Shown: in pieces, positions 1 through 8,048 of the stretch | How positions within the stretch are numbered: position 1 is the first letter of the stretch | How the letters are laid out: each line of letters starts with the position of its first letter | NCBI RefSeq assembly: GCF_900102425.1 | Contig: NZ_FNBT01000001.1 | Location: 186,001 to 250,000 of the forward strand | Length of the DNA stretch: 64,000 bases | DNA from: Blastococcus aurantiacus | GTDB taxonomy: Bacteria > Actinomycetota > Actinomycetes > Mycobacteriales > Geodermatophilaceae | Direction: 5' to 3' | Notes under the pieces: generated by a model | Databases searched by the model: none | The model's input: the letters and a program-made list of their open reading frames with translations, nothing else | What the model was told of the DNA's origin: nothing | Translations under genes and position numbers: made by a program

Positions 1-379
1 GCTTGCGGGCGTCGTGGTGGAACGGCGGGTCGGACGAGATCGGGGGGACTCCGCCGACGGGGGCGAGGTCCAGCGGGGGCCGGTAGTTGCCCACGATGAC
101 GGCACGCGAGGTGAAGTGCTCGGTGTCGTAGGCGATCGCCTGGACGTCCTCGTACCGCGTCGGCAGCCAGGCGCCACCGAAGCGCTCGGTGTGCGCGACC
201 GGGCAGCGGCCACGCAGGTCGTCCCAGATCTCGTGGGCGTTCTCCGCGTACTGCTCGTCCATGTGCGAGAAGTCGGTGGCCCAGTCGGAGACCGGACCGT
301 CCATCACCTCGAACCGGGTGAGCTCGGCGGGATCGGCCTTCTGGAACGGCGAGTCGGTGAACCTGTCATCGACGGTCAT
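1..379 (-). CDS. Cytochrome P450, N-terminal part (runs off the left edge)
   Basis: The 126 visible residues read like the start of an actinobacterial cytochrome P450. The N-terminal block contains a segment with RCPVAHTERFGGAW followed by TRYEDVQAIAYD and, at the edge, PPISSDPPFHHDAR, which corresponds to the B-C helix region of bacterial P450s (known consensus PP..sDPP.H...R). The heme-binding cysteine would lie outside the window. ATG at 377-379 is preceded by GAGGAGG. The start overlaps the end of the ferredoxin gene by 14 bp, so the two are translationally coupled, and the ferredoxin is the likely electron donor. Substrate unknown; the neighbouring TetR gene and thioesterase suggest a hydrophobic acyl or terpenoid substrate, which is an inference. 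Confidence 0.85.
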   Translation of the reverse strand, partial: MTVDDRFTDSPFQKADPAELTRFEVMDGPVSDWATDFSHMDEQYAENAHEIWDDLRGRCPVAHTERFGGAWLPTRYEDVQAIAYDTEHFTSRAVIVGNYRPPLDLAPVGGVPPISSDPPFHHDARK

Positions 380-590
380 TCAGTGCCTCCTCATGGACGA
401 GAACAGCGGACTCGGGGCAGTTGGCTGCAGCGAGACGGATATCGCCCTCGCGGCCCTCGGGCACGTTGCCGTCGGCCGTGAGCGCGGTGAGCGTGGCGTA
501 GCCCTCGTCGTCCTCGCCGAAGAGGTCGGGGGCGAGGTCGTAGCAGCGGCCGTGCCCCTGGCACAGCTGCGAGTCGATCTGCACCTTCAT
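366..590 (-). CDS. 3Fe-4S type ferredoxin (P450 redox partner)
   Basis: A 74-residue acidic ferredoxin beginning MKVQIDSQLC. Cluster ligands are visible as C10, C16 and C58, with histidine H13 in the position where a 4Fe-4S ferredoxin would have its second cysteine (CQGHGRC, then NCPE). That pattern is typical of the 3Fe-4S ferredoxins that serve actinobacterial P450s. The gene overlaps the TetR gene upstream by ATGA (587-590) and the P450 downstream by 14 bp, giving a regulator-ferredoxin-P450 operon. An in-frame upstream start at 659 exists but would add a non-ferredoxin leader inside the TetR gene, so I chose the ATG at 590. Confidence 0.9.
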   Translation of the reverse strand: MKVQIDSQLCQGHGRCYDLAPDLFGEDDEGYATLTALTADGNVPEGREGDIRLAAANCPESAVLVHEEALNDRR

Positions 591-1198
591 GTGCGGGTTC
601 CTATCTGTTCCTCGGTACGGGCGATGCTCGTCACGACCCGGGACAGCAGCGCTGTCCATTCCTCGTCGCCGACGTCGTGCAGATCAGGGGTGAGCAGCGT
701 GCTGCCGATGGCCAGCGCCGTCGCCAGGTGCGCGATGGCGCGGGCGGAGACGGTGGCGTCGATCTCGCCGTGCAGCTGCGCCTGCTCGACCAGGTCGGTC
801 ATCCACTCGGCGCGCTCGCGGACGTAGCCGGTCATCGACGCGGCGACCTCCGGGTCGCGCCGCACGGCGATGAGCGCCTCGATGACCAGGTAGCGGTCGG
901 CGTCCGGCCGCTCGCGCAGGCCCACGCCGGTGCGCATGAGCATGTCGACGATCGAGCGCTGGGGGTCGGCGGCGACCATGTCCTCGAGGGGCCGGCGGCC
1001 GTGGGTGCGCAGGGCACCGACGAGGAGCTCGGCCTTCGAGGTGAAATAGGCGTACAGGGCGCTGTTGCTCAGCCCCGCCTCCGTCGCGATGTCGGCGACG
1101 CGCGTGCCGTCGTAGCCGCGGCGGGCGAACACGTCGGCGGCAGCACGCAGCAGCCGCTGCCGTGTCTGTGCGCCGGTTGCGCCTGCGATGCGTCCCAC
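587..1198 (-). CDS. TetR family transcriptional regulator
   Basis: About 203 residues with a typical N-terminal TetR DNA-binding domain (RQRLLRAAADVFARRGYDG, then VADIATEAGLSNSALYAYF) and a helical C-terminal ligand domain. I placed the start at the GTG at 1198, which gives the usual ~13 residues before helix 1; a longer GTG start at 1222 is possible but would put the palindrome at 1208-1221 inside the gene. It heads the operon with ferredoxin and P450 (ATGA overlap) and is divergent from the thioesterase gene, so it probably controls both directions through the intergenic dyad. Confidence 0.88.
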   Translation of the reverse strand: MGRIAGATGAQTRQRLLRAAADVFARRGYDGTRVADIATEAGLSNSALYAYFTSKAELLVGALRTHGRRPLEDMVAADPQRSIVDMLMRTGVGLRERPDADRYLVIEALIAVRRDPEVAASMTGYVRERAEWMTDLVEQAQLHGEIDATVSARAIAHLATALAIGSTLLTPDLHDVGDEEWTALLSRVVTSIARTEEQIGTRT

Positions 1199-1207
1199 GC
1201 CACGAAT

Positions 1208-1221
1208 TGAATAGTGATTCA
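1208..1221. promoter_or_regulatory. Dyad TGAAT-N4-ATTCA between TetR and thioesterase genes
   Basis: A perfect 5-bp inverted repeat with a 4-bp spacer, overlapping a second perfect 11-bp palindrome AGTGATTCACT (1213-1223). It is one of the few AT-rich stretches here and lies just upstream of the TetR gene, so it is a plausible operator for that repressor. No direct evidence of binding. Confidence 0.5.
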
Positions 1222-1279
1222 CTTAACAGGTCAAGAGGGGCTGGCCAGGAGGAGTCGGGTTTTCGTGCAGGCTGACGGC

Positions 1280-2197
1280 ATGCAGGCACCGGATGGGCAG
1301 GGGCGGGTGCTGGGTGGGGACGTAGCGGACGTCGTACGCGACGGCTGGGCCGGCGTGATGCTGGTCTCGCCGACCGGGGACGACGAGTTCCGCGCCGGGC
1401 CACGCCGCCGGTTGCCCGAGCGCTCGTTCGGCGGCGCGGTCGTCGCGCAGTCGCTGCTGGCCGCCGGGGCGACGGTCGACCCCGAGCGGGCCCCGCACTC
1501 CCTGCACGCCTACTTCCTCCGCGCCGGCGAGGCGTCGTCCCCGATCGACTTCCGCGTCTCCCGGGTGCGCGACGGCGGGTCGTACAGCACCCGGCGGGTC
1601 ACCGCCGAGCAGTCCGGCCGGGCGATCCTCGAGCTGACCGCCTCCTTCCAGGTGGCCGAGCCGGGCTTCACCCACCAGGTCCCTCGGCTGGAGGCACCCG
1701 AGCCGGAGTCGCTGCCCACCGCGCAGGAGGCCGCCGCCGACATCGAGAGCCCGCTGCGCGGGTGGTTCGAGCAGCTGACCCGGCGGCACCCCTTCGACAT
1801 CCGCTTCGACGGCGAGCTCCCCCGCGTCGCTGCCTCCCGGGGCGAGACGGCGCCGCCGCACCAGCGGTTCTGGATGCGCTCGCTGGAGCCGCTGCCGGAC
1901 CAGCCGCTGGTGCACGCGGCCGCCCTGGCCTACGCCTCGGACATGCTCATGCTGTCCACGTCGCTGGCACCGCACGCGCGCGCTGTGGGCGCCCCCGACG
2001 TGGCCGCGGCCAGCTTGGACCACGCCGTCTGGCTGCACTCCCCCGTGCGCGCGGACGAGTGGCTGTGCTTCGAGCAGGAGAGCACCTGGGCCGCCGGTGG
2101 CCGCTGCCACTGCTCGGGGCGGCTCTTCGACCGCGCCGGCCGGCTGGTCATGACCGTCGCGCAGGAGGGCATGGTGCGCCCGCTCGGCCCTCGCTGA
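1280..2197 (+). CDS. Acyl-CoA thioesterase (TesB-like, double hot-dog)
   Basis: A 305-residue protein resembling acyl-CoA thioesterase II. The first hot-dog domain has RRLPERSFGGAVVAQSLLAA and LHAYFLRAGEASSPIDFRVS, the second DHAVWLHSPVRADEWLCFEQ; these are family signature regions (central helix with Q, DH near the catalytic aspartate). It would hydrolyse acyl-CoA to free acid and CoA in the cytoplasm. Divergent from the TetR-ferredoxin-P450 operon and possibly co-regulated with it. The ATG at 1280 was chosen because the family begins close to this point; the frame is open to 1214. Convergent with the MFS gene that ends at 2219. Confidence 0.87.
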   Translation: MQAPDGQGRVLGGDVADVVRDGWAGVMLVSPTGDDEFRAGPRRRLPERSFGGAVVAQSLLAAGATVDPERAPHSLHAYFLRAGEASSPIDFRVSRVRDGGSYSTRRVTAEQSGRAILELTASFQVAEPGFTHQVPRLEAPEPESLPTAQEAAADIESPLRGWFEQLTRRHPFDIRFDGELPRVAASRGETAPPHQRFWMRSLEPLPDQPLVHAAALAYASDMLMLSTSLAPHARAVGAPDVAAASLDHAVWLHSPVRADEWLCFEQESTWAAGGRCHCSGRLFDRAGRLVMTVAQEGMVRPLGPR

Positions 2198-2218
2198 CGG
2201 CGGCGACGACCCCCGGTC

Positions 2219-3790
2219 TCAGTCCTGTCGGCTCAGCCGCTGCCCGGCCCGGCGAGCGCCGAAGGAACACGCCACCGCCCCGAGGCAGACCACCAGCAAC
2301 GTGATCGCCGTCCACCGGTAGCCGGTGACCAAGTCGGCCACCCCGGCGTCCGACACGTCCGAGATGGTTCCGGCGAAGACGTAGCGGCGGAGCTCGAACG
2401 GCAACGGCGTGGTCAGCACGGTCAGGATCACCGCGGTGCCCAGCACCGCGCCGGTGTTCTGCAGCATCAGCCGCATGCCGTTGGCGATGCCGAGGCGCTC
2501 GGAGGGCATCGTGGCCAGCAGCACCTGGGTGTTGGACGGCATGAACAACCCGGACCCGGCACCCACGAGGATCAGCGCAGCCATCACCGCGGCGTCGTTC
2601 ACCTCGGCGCCCGTGAACAGGAGCAGCACACCGAGACCGGCCGCCGTCGCCACGTTGCCGAGCACGGTGAGGGTGTGCGCCGCGATCCACCGCTGGAAGA
2701 AGCCGGACGCCGCGGAGAAGACCAGCGCCGACACGGCGAGTGGGAGCACCTTCCACCCCGCCGACAGCGCGTCCTCCCCGCCCACCGCCTGGAGGTACAG
2801 CGAGACCAGCAGGACGACGCCGAAGTTGCTGATGGCGTTGAGGAACGAGGCGCTCAGCCCCCAGGAGAAGCTGCGGTCCTCGAACAGGCGGGTGTCCATC
2901 AGCGGGTCCCGCACCCGGCCCTCGACCAGGAGGAAGACCGGCAGGATGACGGCGAACGCGATGAGCCCGCCCACGACCAGCGGGTGCGACCAGCCCAGCG
3001 CGGTGACCTGCGAGAGCGCGACGAGCCCGCAACCCAGGCCCAGGAAGGCGAGGAGGTTGCCCGGGACGTCCAGCGCCATCCGCTCACCGGAGCGGGGCAC
3101 CGGCGGCAGCGCCATGATGCCCCAGATCAGGCAGCCGATGCCGACCGGCACGTTGGACCAGAACAGCCACTGCACGCCGACGTGCTCGGCGAGGAAGCCG
3201 CCGAGGGTCGGCCCGACGAGCTGGGCGACGGAGAACGAGGCCAGGTAGATGCCCATGCCCTGCCCGAGGCGGTGCCTCGGGAAGGCGCCGGTGACCAGGG
3301 CCGCGCTGTTGGTCAGCAGCATCGCCGCACCCGCGGCCTGCAGCACCCGGCAGGCGACCAGCCACCACGCGTCCGGCGCGAACCCGGCCAGCAGGTTGCC
3401 CACGGTGAAGACCGCGAGGCCGGTGAGGTACATCGACCGGCGGCCGAAGAGGTCGGCCAGCCGGCCGAAGGACACCATGAGCAGCGTCTGGGTGAGCATG
3501 AACGACAGCAGGATCCAGCTCGACGCCGTCGCCGAGGCGTCGTACTCGCGCGCCACCGCGGGCAGCGCCACGTTCAGGGCGCTGTTCGACAGGCCGGAGA
3601 ACATGCTGGCCAGGCCGACGACGGACAGCACCCGCCAGGCCTCGCGCATGACCGCCGGGTCGTCGTCGGTGCGCGCCGGCTCCGGGTGCGGCACCGGCGG
3701 GAACGCCGGTTCGGGGCTGTCCGTCGCCCCCGAGGTGCCGACGACCGGTTGCTCGAGCCCGTCCGGCCGCGAGGCGGTCGACCAGGACAT
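2219..3790 (-). CDS. MFS drug/metabolite exporter, DHA2 (14-TM) family
   Basis: A 523-residue transporter with a ~45-residue Pro-rich cytoplasmic N-terminus, then multiple hydrophobic helices. The MFS loop 2-3 motif is visible as GRLADLFGRRSMY and the helix-5 antiporter motif as SVAQLVGPTLGGFLAEHVG. Length and helix count fit the 14-TM EmrB/QacA-type family, which exports hydrophobic compounds by proton antiport. It is divergent from the MaoC hydratase gene, with a 17-bp palindrome (3818-3834) between them that is shared with the nearby TetR gene, so it probably belongs to that acyl-CoA regulon. Confidence 0.9.
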   Translation of the reverse strand: MSWSTASRPDGLEQPVVGTSGATDSPEPAFPPVPHPEPARTDDDPAVMREAWRVLSVVGLASMFSGLSNSALNVALPAVAREYDASATASSWILLSFMLTQTLLMVSFGRLADLFGRRSMYLTGLAVFTVGNLLAGFAPDAWWLVACRVLQAAGAAMLLTNSAALVTGAFPRHRLGQGMGIYLASFSVAQLVGPTLGGFLAEHVGVQWLFWSNVPVGIGCLIWGIMALPPVPRSGERMALDVPGNLLAFLGLGCGLVALSQVTALGWSHPLVVGGLIAFAVILPVFLLVEGRVRDPLMDTRLFEDRSFSWGLSASFLNAISNFGVVLLVSLYLQAVGGEDALSAGWKVLPLAVSALVFSAASGFFQRWIAAHTLTVLGNVATAAGLGVLLLFTGAEVNDAAVMAALILVGAGSGLFMPSNTQVLLATMPSERLGIANGMRLMLQNTGAVLGTAVILTVLTTPLPFELRRYVFAGTISDVSDAGVADLVTGYRWTAITLLVVCLGAVACSFGARRAGQRLSRQD

Positions 3791-3817
3791 GCACCCTCCC
3801 CCACTGTCCGAGCAATC

Positions 3818-3834
3818 CTAGAACAAGGCTCTAG
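3818..3834. promoter_or_regulatory. Predicted TetR operator, copy 1
   Basis: CTAGAACAAGGCTCTAG matches the palindrome CTAGAAC-N3-GTTCTAG with one mismatch. It lies 28 bp upstream of the MFS start (3790) and 77 bp upstream of the MaoC start (3911), so it could control both. Copies 2 and 3 are at 5518 and 8049. Confidence 0.75.
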
Positions 3835-3910
3835 AGCTGAGGACGGCGGTGGGGCATGCTGGCCCGGCGGCGCAGTGCAGCGCCCCGAGTCGAGGAGAGG
3901 CGTACACCCC

Positions 3911-4771
3911 ATGCCACTGGACCCGTCGGCCATCGGTCGCGAAGGACCCGTCCACGAGCGGAGCTGGACGTCGAAGGACGCACTGCTCTACGCCGTCGGG
4001 GTCGGCGCCGGGCTGGGCGACCCCAGCCAGGAGCTGAGCTTCACCACCGAGAACAGCCACGGCGTGGAGCAGCAGGTGCTGCCCACGTTCGGCGTCCTCC
4101 TGGCCCAGGCCCGGGGCGTGAGCATCGGCGAGTTCAACCCCGCGATGCTCGTGCACGCCGAGCAGGAGATCCGGCTGCACCGGGTCCTGCCGGTCGAGGG
4201 CACGCTGCGCGCGCAGGCCCGCGTCGAGTCGATGGAGGGCAAGCGCAGCGGCGCCCTGGTCACGTCGTCGTCGACGGCGACCGACGCCGACGGCACGCCG
4301 CTGATCACCACGCGGAGCTCGATCTTCATCCGGGGCGAGCAGGTGGAGTCCGGCGCACCGGCCACGGCCGACGACTGGGCGCAGCCCGACCGCGAGCCTG
4401 ACTGGGAGGTCACGCTGGCCACCCGGCCGGAGCAGGCGCTGCTCTACCGCCTCAACGGTGACCGGAACCCGCTGCACTCCGACCCGGCGTTCGCGGCTCG
4501 GGCCGGGTTCGAGCGGCCGATCCTGCACGGGCTGTGCACCTACGGCATCACCGGCCGGGCGCTGCTGCAGTCGGCGATGGGCGGTGACCCGGGGCAGTTC
4601 CGCGCGATGTCCGGGCGGTTCAGCTCCCCGGTCCTGCCCGGTGACGAGCTCACCGTGCGCATCTGGCGCCACGAGGGCGGGGCCGACGGCGCCGTGCTGT
4701 TCCAGACCCTCCGCGGCGATGGCACGGTCGTCATCGACCGCGGCCGGGCTGAGGTCGGCGCCCCCGAGTGA
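3911..4771 (+). CDS. MaoC-like enoyl-CoA hydratase (hydratase 2 family)
   Basis: A 286-residue two-hot-dog protein. The C-terminal domain carries the hydratase-2 motif YRLNGDRNPLHSDPAFA, giving a catalytic Asp184-His189 pair, followed by FERPILHGLC. The N-terminal domain is the non-catalytic partner domain of the family. It would hydrate trans-2-enoyl-CoA to (R)-3-hydroxyacyl-CoA in beta-oxidation of fatty or sterol side chains. The ATG at 3911 follows a GAGGAGAGG run. Convergent with the TetR gene ending at 4779, and behind the palindrome at 3818-3834. Confidence 0.9.
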   Translation: MPLDPSAIGREGPVHERSWTSKDALLYAVGVGAGLGDPSQELSFTTENSHGVEQQVLPTFGVLLAQARGVSIGEFNPAMLVHAEQEIRLHRVLPVEGTLRAQARVESMEGKRSGALVTSSSTATDADGTPLITTRSSIFIRGEQVESGAPATADDWAQPDREPDWEVTLATRPEQALLYRLNGDRNPLHSDPAFAARAGFERPILHGLCTYGITGRALLQSAMGGDPGQFRAMSGRFSSPVLPGDELTVRIWRHEGGADGAVLFQTLRGDGTVVIDRGRAEVGAPE

Positions 4772-4778
4772 CCCTCGG

Positions 4779-5498
4779 TCAGGCGCCGGCGATCGCCGTG
4801 CCGGCGCCTGGCTGCGGCACCTCGTCGGTCCACGAGGAGTCGCCCTCCGCACCGGCCGGCGGGTCGGTCGCGTCGGCCTCCTCGGCCAGGACGCCGAGCC
4901 GCTCGATCATCGCGACCGCTGCGTCGACGATCGCTTCCGCCTCGCGGCGCGTGCGGCTGGCCATGACCTCGCGGCCGGCCTCCCCGATGACCGTCGTCAG
5001 CACCGAGACCGTGACCCGGCCGATGGCGTCGTCCGGCGCGCGGAGCAGCAGGGAGTTCTGCCTCAGCCACTCGTGACCGCGGGTGCGCCGCATGAGCTCG
5101 AAGCCGGGCGGGCCGTCCTTGTCGACGAACAGGCTGCCCAGGCTGCGGCCCTCCCACGAGCCGCGGAGGAAGCCGCGGGCGCCGGCGACGAACAGGGCGA
5201 GGGGGCGCTTCTCCCCCGCCCGGACGGCGGCCGTGACCGCCTCGGCCGCGCGCTTCTCCTGGCTGCCCTGCCAGTCCTCCCAGAGGGCCAGGAACAGCTC
5301 GCTCTTGCCCCCGAAGTGGTGGTACAGGCTCCCGACGCTGGACCCGGCGCGCTCGACGACGTCGGCGACGCTGGACTCCGCGAAGCCGCGTTCGGCGAAC
5401 ACCTCGCGGGCGGCGTCGAGCAGCACCCGGCGGGTCTCGCCGGTGCGGCTCCACTTCCACGCACTGCGTCCCGGGACGGGACCGGCGTCGCGCGGCAT
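4779..5498 (-). CDS. TetR family regulator of the local acyl-CoA regulon
   Basis: 239 residues. The N-terminal HTH reads RRVLLDAAREVFAERGF then VADVVERAGSSVGSLYHHF, classic TetR. A long C-terminal ligand domain follows, with an acidic tail. A perfect 17-bp palindrome sits 20 bp upstream of the ATG, and near-copies stand in front of the MFS/MaoC pair and the metallo-hydrolase-DUF35-thiolase operon, so this protein is the best candidate for a repressor of all three and of itself. The half-site TAGAAC resembles that of the mycobacterial cholesterol regulator KstR (known motif TAGAAC-N2-GTTCTA), but the spacer here is one base longer. An acyl-CoA inducer is inferred. Confidence 0.9.
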   Translation of the reverse strand: MPRDAGPVPGRSAWKWSRTGETRRVLLDAAREVFAERGFAESSVADVVERAGSSVGSLYHHFGGKSELFLALWEDWQGSQEKRAAEAVTAAVRAGEKRPLALFVAGARGFLRGSWEGRSLGSLFVDKDGPPGFELMRRTRGHEWLRQNSLLLRAPDDAIGRVTVSVLTTVIGEAGREVMASRTRREAEAIVDAAVAMIERLGVLAEEADATDPPAGAEGDSSWTDEVPQPGAGTAIAGA

Positions 5499-5517
5499 CG
5501 GGCCTCCCCTCGGCGAC

Positions 5518-5534
5518 CTAGAACGTAGTTCTAG
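5518..5534. promoter_or_regulatory. Predicted TetR operator, copy 2 (perfect)
   Basis: CTAGAACGTAGTTCTAG is a perfect 7-3-7 palindrome, starting 20 bp upstream of the TetR ATG. Best copy of the three, consistent with autoregulation. Confidence 0.8.
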
Positions 5535-5601
5535 AACAGCCTAGGGCACGGAGGTGCCCGACGACTCCCATCGGGCCGAGAGCTGCGCCACCGAGGCCGA
5601 C

Positions 5602-5634
5602 GCCGGCCGCCGCCCGGGGAAGGCGGCGGCCGGC
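5602..5634 (-). terminator. Strong hairpin after the thiolase-like gene
   Basis: A perfect 13-bp stem (GCCGGCCGCCGCC with its complement) and an 7-8 nt loop lies just beyond the stop of the thiolase-like gene (5642). No T-run, as usual for high-GC actinobacterial terminators. Confidence 0.7.
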
Positions 5635-5641
5635 TCCCGGA

Positions 5642-6796
5642 TCAGCGGGGCGACTTCCCCAGCACGAGGGTCGCGCCGGCCATGAACATGCCGCCGTTCC
5701 CCATGACGACGCTGCGCTCGACGCCCTCGACCTGCGCGGCCGCCTCGCCACGCACCTGGCGCACGGCCTCCTGGATGGCGAACATGCCGTACATACCGGT
5801 GTGCGTGTAGGACATGCCACCGCCGTTGGTGTTCATCGGCAGCTTCCCGCCCGGCGAGGTGTTGCCCTCGGCCACGAACGCGCCGGCCTCACCGCGGCCG
5901 ACGAAGCCGGCGTCCTCGAGCCCGTAGATCGGCACGTGGGCGAAGGCGTCGTAGATCATCAGGTGGTCGACGTCGGAGTGGGTGATGCCGGCCTCGGCGA
6001 ACGCCGCCGCGCTCGAGCGCTTGAAGGCGCCGAACGAGGTGAGGTCGGGCATCTGGCTGACCATCGGGGAGTCCGCGGCCTCGCCGGCACCGAGCAGGTG
6101 CACGAGCGGCTTGTCGTAGCCGCGGGCCTCCGCCTTCTCCCGCGTGGTGACCACGAGCGAGCCACCGCCGTCGGTGACCAGGCAGCACATGAGCAGGGTG
6201 AACGGCCAGGCGATCATCTTCGAGTTCAGGACGTCGTCGACGGTGACGAGGTCCTGCATGAGGGCGCGCGGGTTCTTGTTCGCCCAGCGGCGCTGGGCGA
6301 CCGCGACCTCCGCCAGCTGCTCGAGCGTCGTGCCGGTGTCCTTCATGTACCGCAGGGCGGTGAGCGTGAAGGCCGTCGGCGGGCCGAAGACGCCGTAGGG
6401 CGCCTCGAACTGGCCGTTCAGCGACTGCGGGCTGCGGCCCCAGCCGGGGGCGTCCACCCGCGAGCGGCCCGACTCACCGTGCGTGATGAGCACGGTCCCG
6501 GCCAGGCCGGCGCGGATGGCAGCGGCGGCGTGCCGGACGTGGAAGAGGAACGACGTCCCGCCCACACCGGTGCCGTCGAGCCACGTCGCCTCGACGCCGA
6601 GGGCATGGGCGATGCTCACCGGCCCGGGCGTCTGGACCGTGGCGATGCCGTCGATGTCGGCGGGCGTCATGCCGGCGTCGGCGAGCGCGTTGCGCGCACC
6701 CTCGAGGTGCAGGCTCAGCGTCGAGAGGTGAGGCAGCTTGCCCAGCTGGTCGGTCTCGGCAGCGCCGATGATGACGATGTCGTCCTTGGCGCTCAT
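5642..6796 (-). CDS. SCP2-type thiolase-like protein (thiolase or retro-aldolase) without the usual Cys
   Basis: 384 residues with the thiolase fold signature of the SCP2/Ltp branch: IVIIGAAETDQLG at the N-terminus and TSPGGKLPMNTNGG near the C-terminus. Where classical thiolases carry the nucleophilic cysteine, this protein reads TGVGGTSFLFHVRHAAA, with no cysteine, and the C-terminal GHP motif is replaced by THTG. The stop-start overlap (ATGA, 6793-6796) with a DUF35 gene matches known Ltp-DUF35 complexes that cleave beta-hydroxyacyl-CoA side chains as aldolases. I therefore favour acyl-CoA retro-aldolase over thiolase, as an inference. Last gene of the operon starting at 8036. Confidence 0.85.
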   Translation of the reverse strand: MSAKDDIVIIGAAETDQLGKLPHLSTLSLHLEGARNALADAGMTPADIDGIATVQTPGPVSIAHALGVEATWLDGTGVGGTSFLFHVRHAAAAIRAGLAGTVLITHGESGRSRVDAPGWGRSPQSLNGQFEAPYGVFGPPTAFTLTALRYMKDTGTTLEQLAEVAVAQRRWANKNPRALMQDLVTVDDVLNSKMIAWPFTLLMCCLVTDGGGSLVVTTREKAEARGYDKPLVHLLGAGEAADSPMVSQMPDLTSFGAFKRSSAAAFAEAGITHSDVDHLMIYDAFAHVPIYGLEDAGFVGRGEAGAFVAEGNTSPGGKLPMNTNGGGMSYTHTGMYGMFAIQEAVRQVRGEAAAQVEGVERSVVMGNGGMFMAGATLVLGKSPR

Positions 6797-7212
6797 GCGG
6801 CACTCCCGGCGGGTGCGAACAGCGGCAGGTGGACGTCGCCGCGCGGCTCGAAGACCACGCGGAGCGGCATGTCCAGCGGCAGCTGCTCGGGGTCGGCCTC
6901 GACCTGCACGAGGTTGGTCATCATGCGGACGCCCTCGGGGAGCTCCACGATCGCGATGACGTAGGGCACCTCCTCGGCGAACCCGGGCCCGGCCCGGTGG
7001 CTGATGACGTAGGAGTGCAGCGTGGCGGTGCCGTCGCTGACCACCCACTCGAGGTCGGTCGAGTAGCAGTGCGGGCACGCGGGCCGCGGGTAGAAGACGT
7101 GCTTCCCGCAGGACGTGCACCGCTGGATGCGCAGCTCACCGGCCGCGCAGCCCTCCCAGAAGGGAAGGGTCTCCGGGGTGGGTACGGGGGCGGGCTTGGT
7201 GGGTGGCGGCAC
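6793..7212 (-). CDS. DUF35 (zinc ribbon plus OB-fold) acyl-CoA-associated protein
   Basis: 139 residues. The N-terminal rubredoxin-like zinc ribbon has four ligands, C32, C35, C46 and C49 (RCTSCGKHVFYPRPACPHC), followed by an OB-fold with HSYVISHRAGPGFAEEVPYV. DUF35 proteins bind thiolase-like enzymes or hydratases and help position acyl-CoA. The gene overlaps the thiolase-like gene by ATGA, so the two proteins probably form a complex. It follows the metallo-hydrolase gene by 14 bp in the same operon. Confidence 0.9.
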   Translation of the reverse strand: MPPPTKPAPVPTPETLPFWEGCAAGELRIQRCTSCGKHVFYPRPACPHCYSTDLEWVVSDGTATLHSYVISHRAGPGFAEEVPYVIAIVELPEGVRMMTNLVQVEADPEQLPLDMPLRVVFEPRGDVHLPLFAPAGSAA

Positions 7213-7226
7213 CGGCGTGGATCTCC

Positions 7227-8036
7227 TCAGCTCGGAACGGGGTCGGGATCGGTCTGGACGTGGGCGAGCACGGCCTCCACCGAGATCCGCGCGGCGTCGC
7301 GCAGGTCGGGGTGCAGGTCTGGATAGAGGTGGTCCACCAGGTCCTCGGGGTCCTGGATCCCGTCGGCCATCGCGTCCACGACCTGGCCCACCCGGCGGAG
7401 TCGCGCCTTCCGCCGGCGCTCGATCTGGGCCAGCGGGTCGGGCAGGGCCGGTCCGTGGCCCGGGAGGATGACCGAGCCCGGGGCGGCGAGCGCCTCGCTG
7501 AGCCGGTCCAGGCTGTCGAAGAACTGGCCCAGCCGACCGGGCTTCACGATCGGCGAACCGCCGCCGAGGACCGTGTCCCCCGTCAGCACGCTGCCCTCGG
7601 CGGGCAGCAGGAAGCAGACCGAGTCCCCGGTGTGGCCCGGCGTGTAGAGGACGCGGACGGTCAGGGCACCGACCTGGATCTCGTCGTCGTCCTGCAGCGG
7701 CTCGCCGGTCAGCCGGGGGTGGGCCGCGCGCACGGCCGCGCCGGTGACCCGGGCCAGCCGGCGGGCCAGCTCGGCATGGTCGTGGTGGGCGTGCGTGACG
7801 AGGACCGCGACGATCCGGCGCTCCCCCGCGGCGGCCAGGATCGCGGCCAGGTGCTGGTCGTCGTCGGGGCCGGGATCGACCACGGCGCAGACGTCACTGC
7901 CCGGTTCGGCCAGCACCCAGGTGTTGGTGCCCTCGAACGTCCATGCGTTGGCGTTCGGCGCCAGCACCAGGGTGGCGCGCTCGGTCGCGGGCGACGGGAC
8001 GCCAGGGCGCGGGGGCGCGGTGTCCCGGGTCCACAC
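7227..8036 (-). CDS. MBL-fold metallo-hydrolase
   Basis: 269 residues of the metallo-beta-lactamase fold. The metal motif is THAHHDHAEL at residues 81-90 (H82, H84, D86, H87), with further ligands likely in PGHTGDS and the C-terminal PGHGPAL. Resembles glyoxalase II or LACTB2-like thioester hydrolases, so a hydrolase acting on CoA thioesters or a related ester is reasonable but not shown. First gene of a three-gene operon with DUF35 and the thiolase-like gene, behind the operator at 8049-8065, which begins 12 bp upstream of the start codon. Confidence 0.88.
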   Translation of the reverse strand: MWTRDTAPPRPGVPSPATERATLVLAPNANAWTFEGTNTWVLAEPGSDVCAVVDPGPDDDQHLAAILAAAGERRIVAVLVTHAHHDHAELARRLARVTGAAVRAAHPRLTGEPLQDDDEIQVGALTVRVLYTPGHTGDSVCFLLPAEGSVLTGDTVLGGGSPIVKPGRLGQFFDSLDRLSEALAAPGSVILPGHGPALPDPLAQIERRRKARLRRVGQVVDAMADGIQDPEDLVDHLYPDLHPDLRDAARISVEAVLAHVQTDPDPVPS

Positions 8037-8048
8037 GTCGAGCGCCTC

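Noticed and set aside
5801-6964. Long open frames on the opposite strand of real genes (for example 2675-4771 upstream of the MaoC start, 17580-20786 and 57755-60937)
   Set aside because: In DNA this GC-rich, antisense frames stay open by composition. Their products are Arg/Gly/His/Gln-rich and lack motifs, and each covers a well-supported gene.
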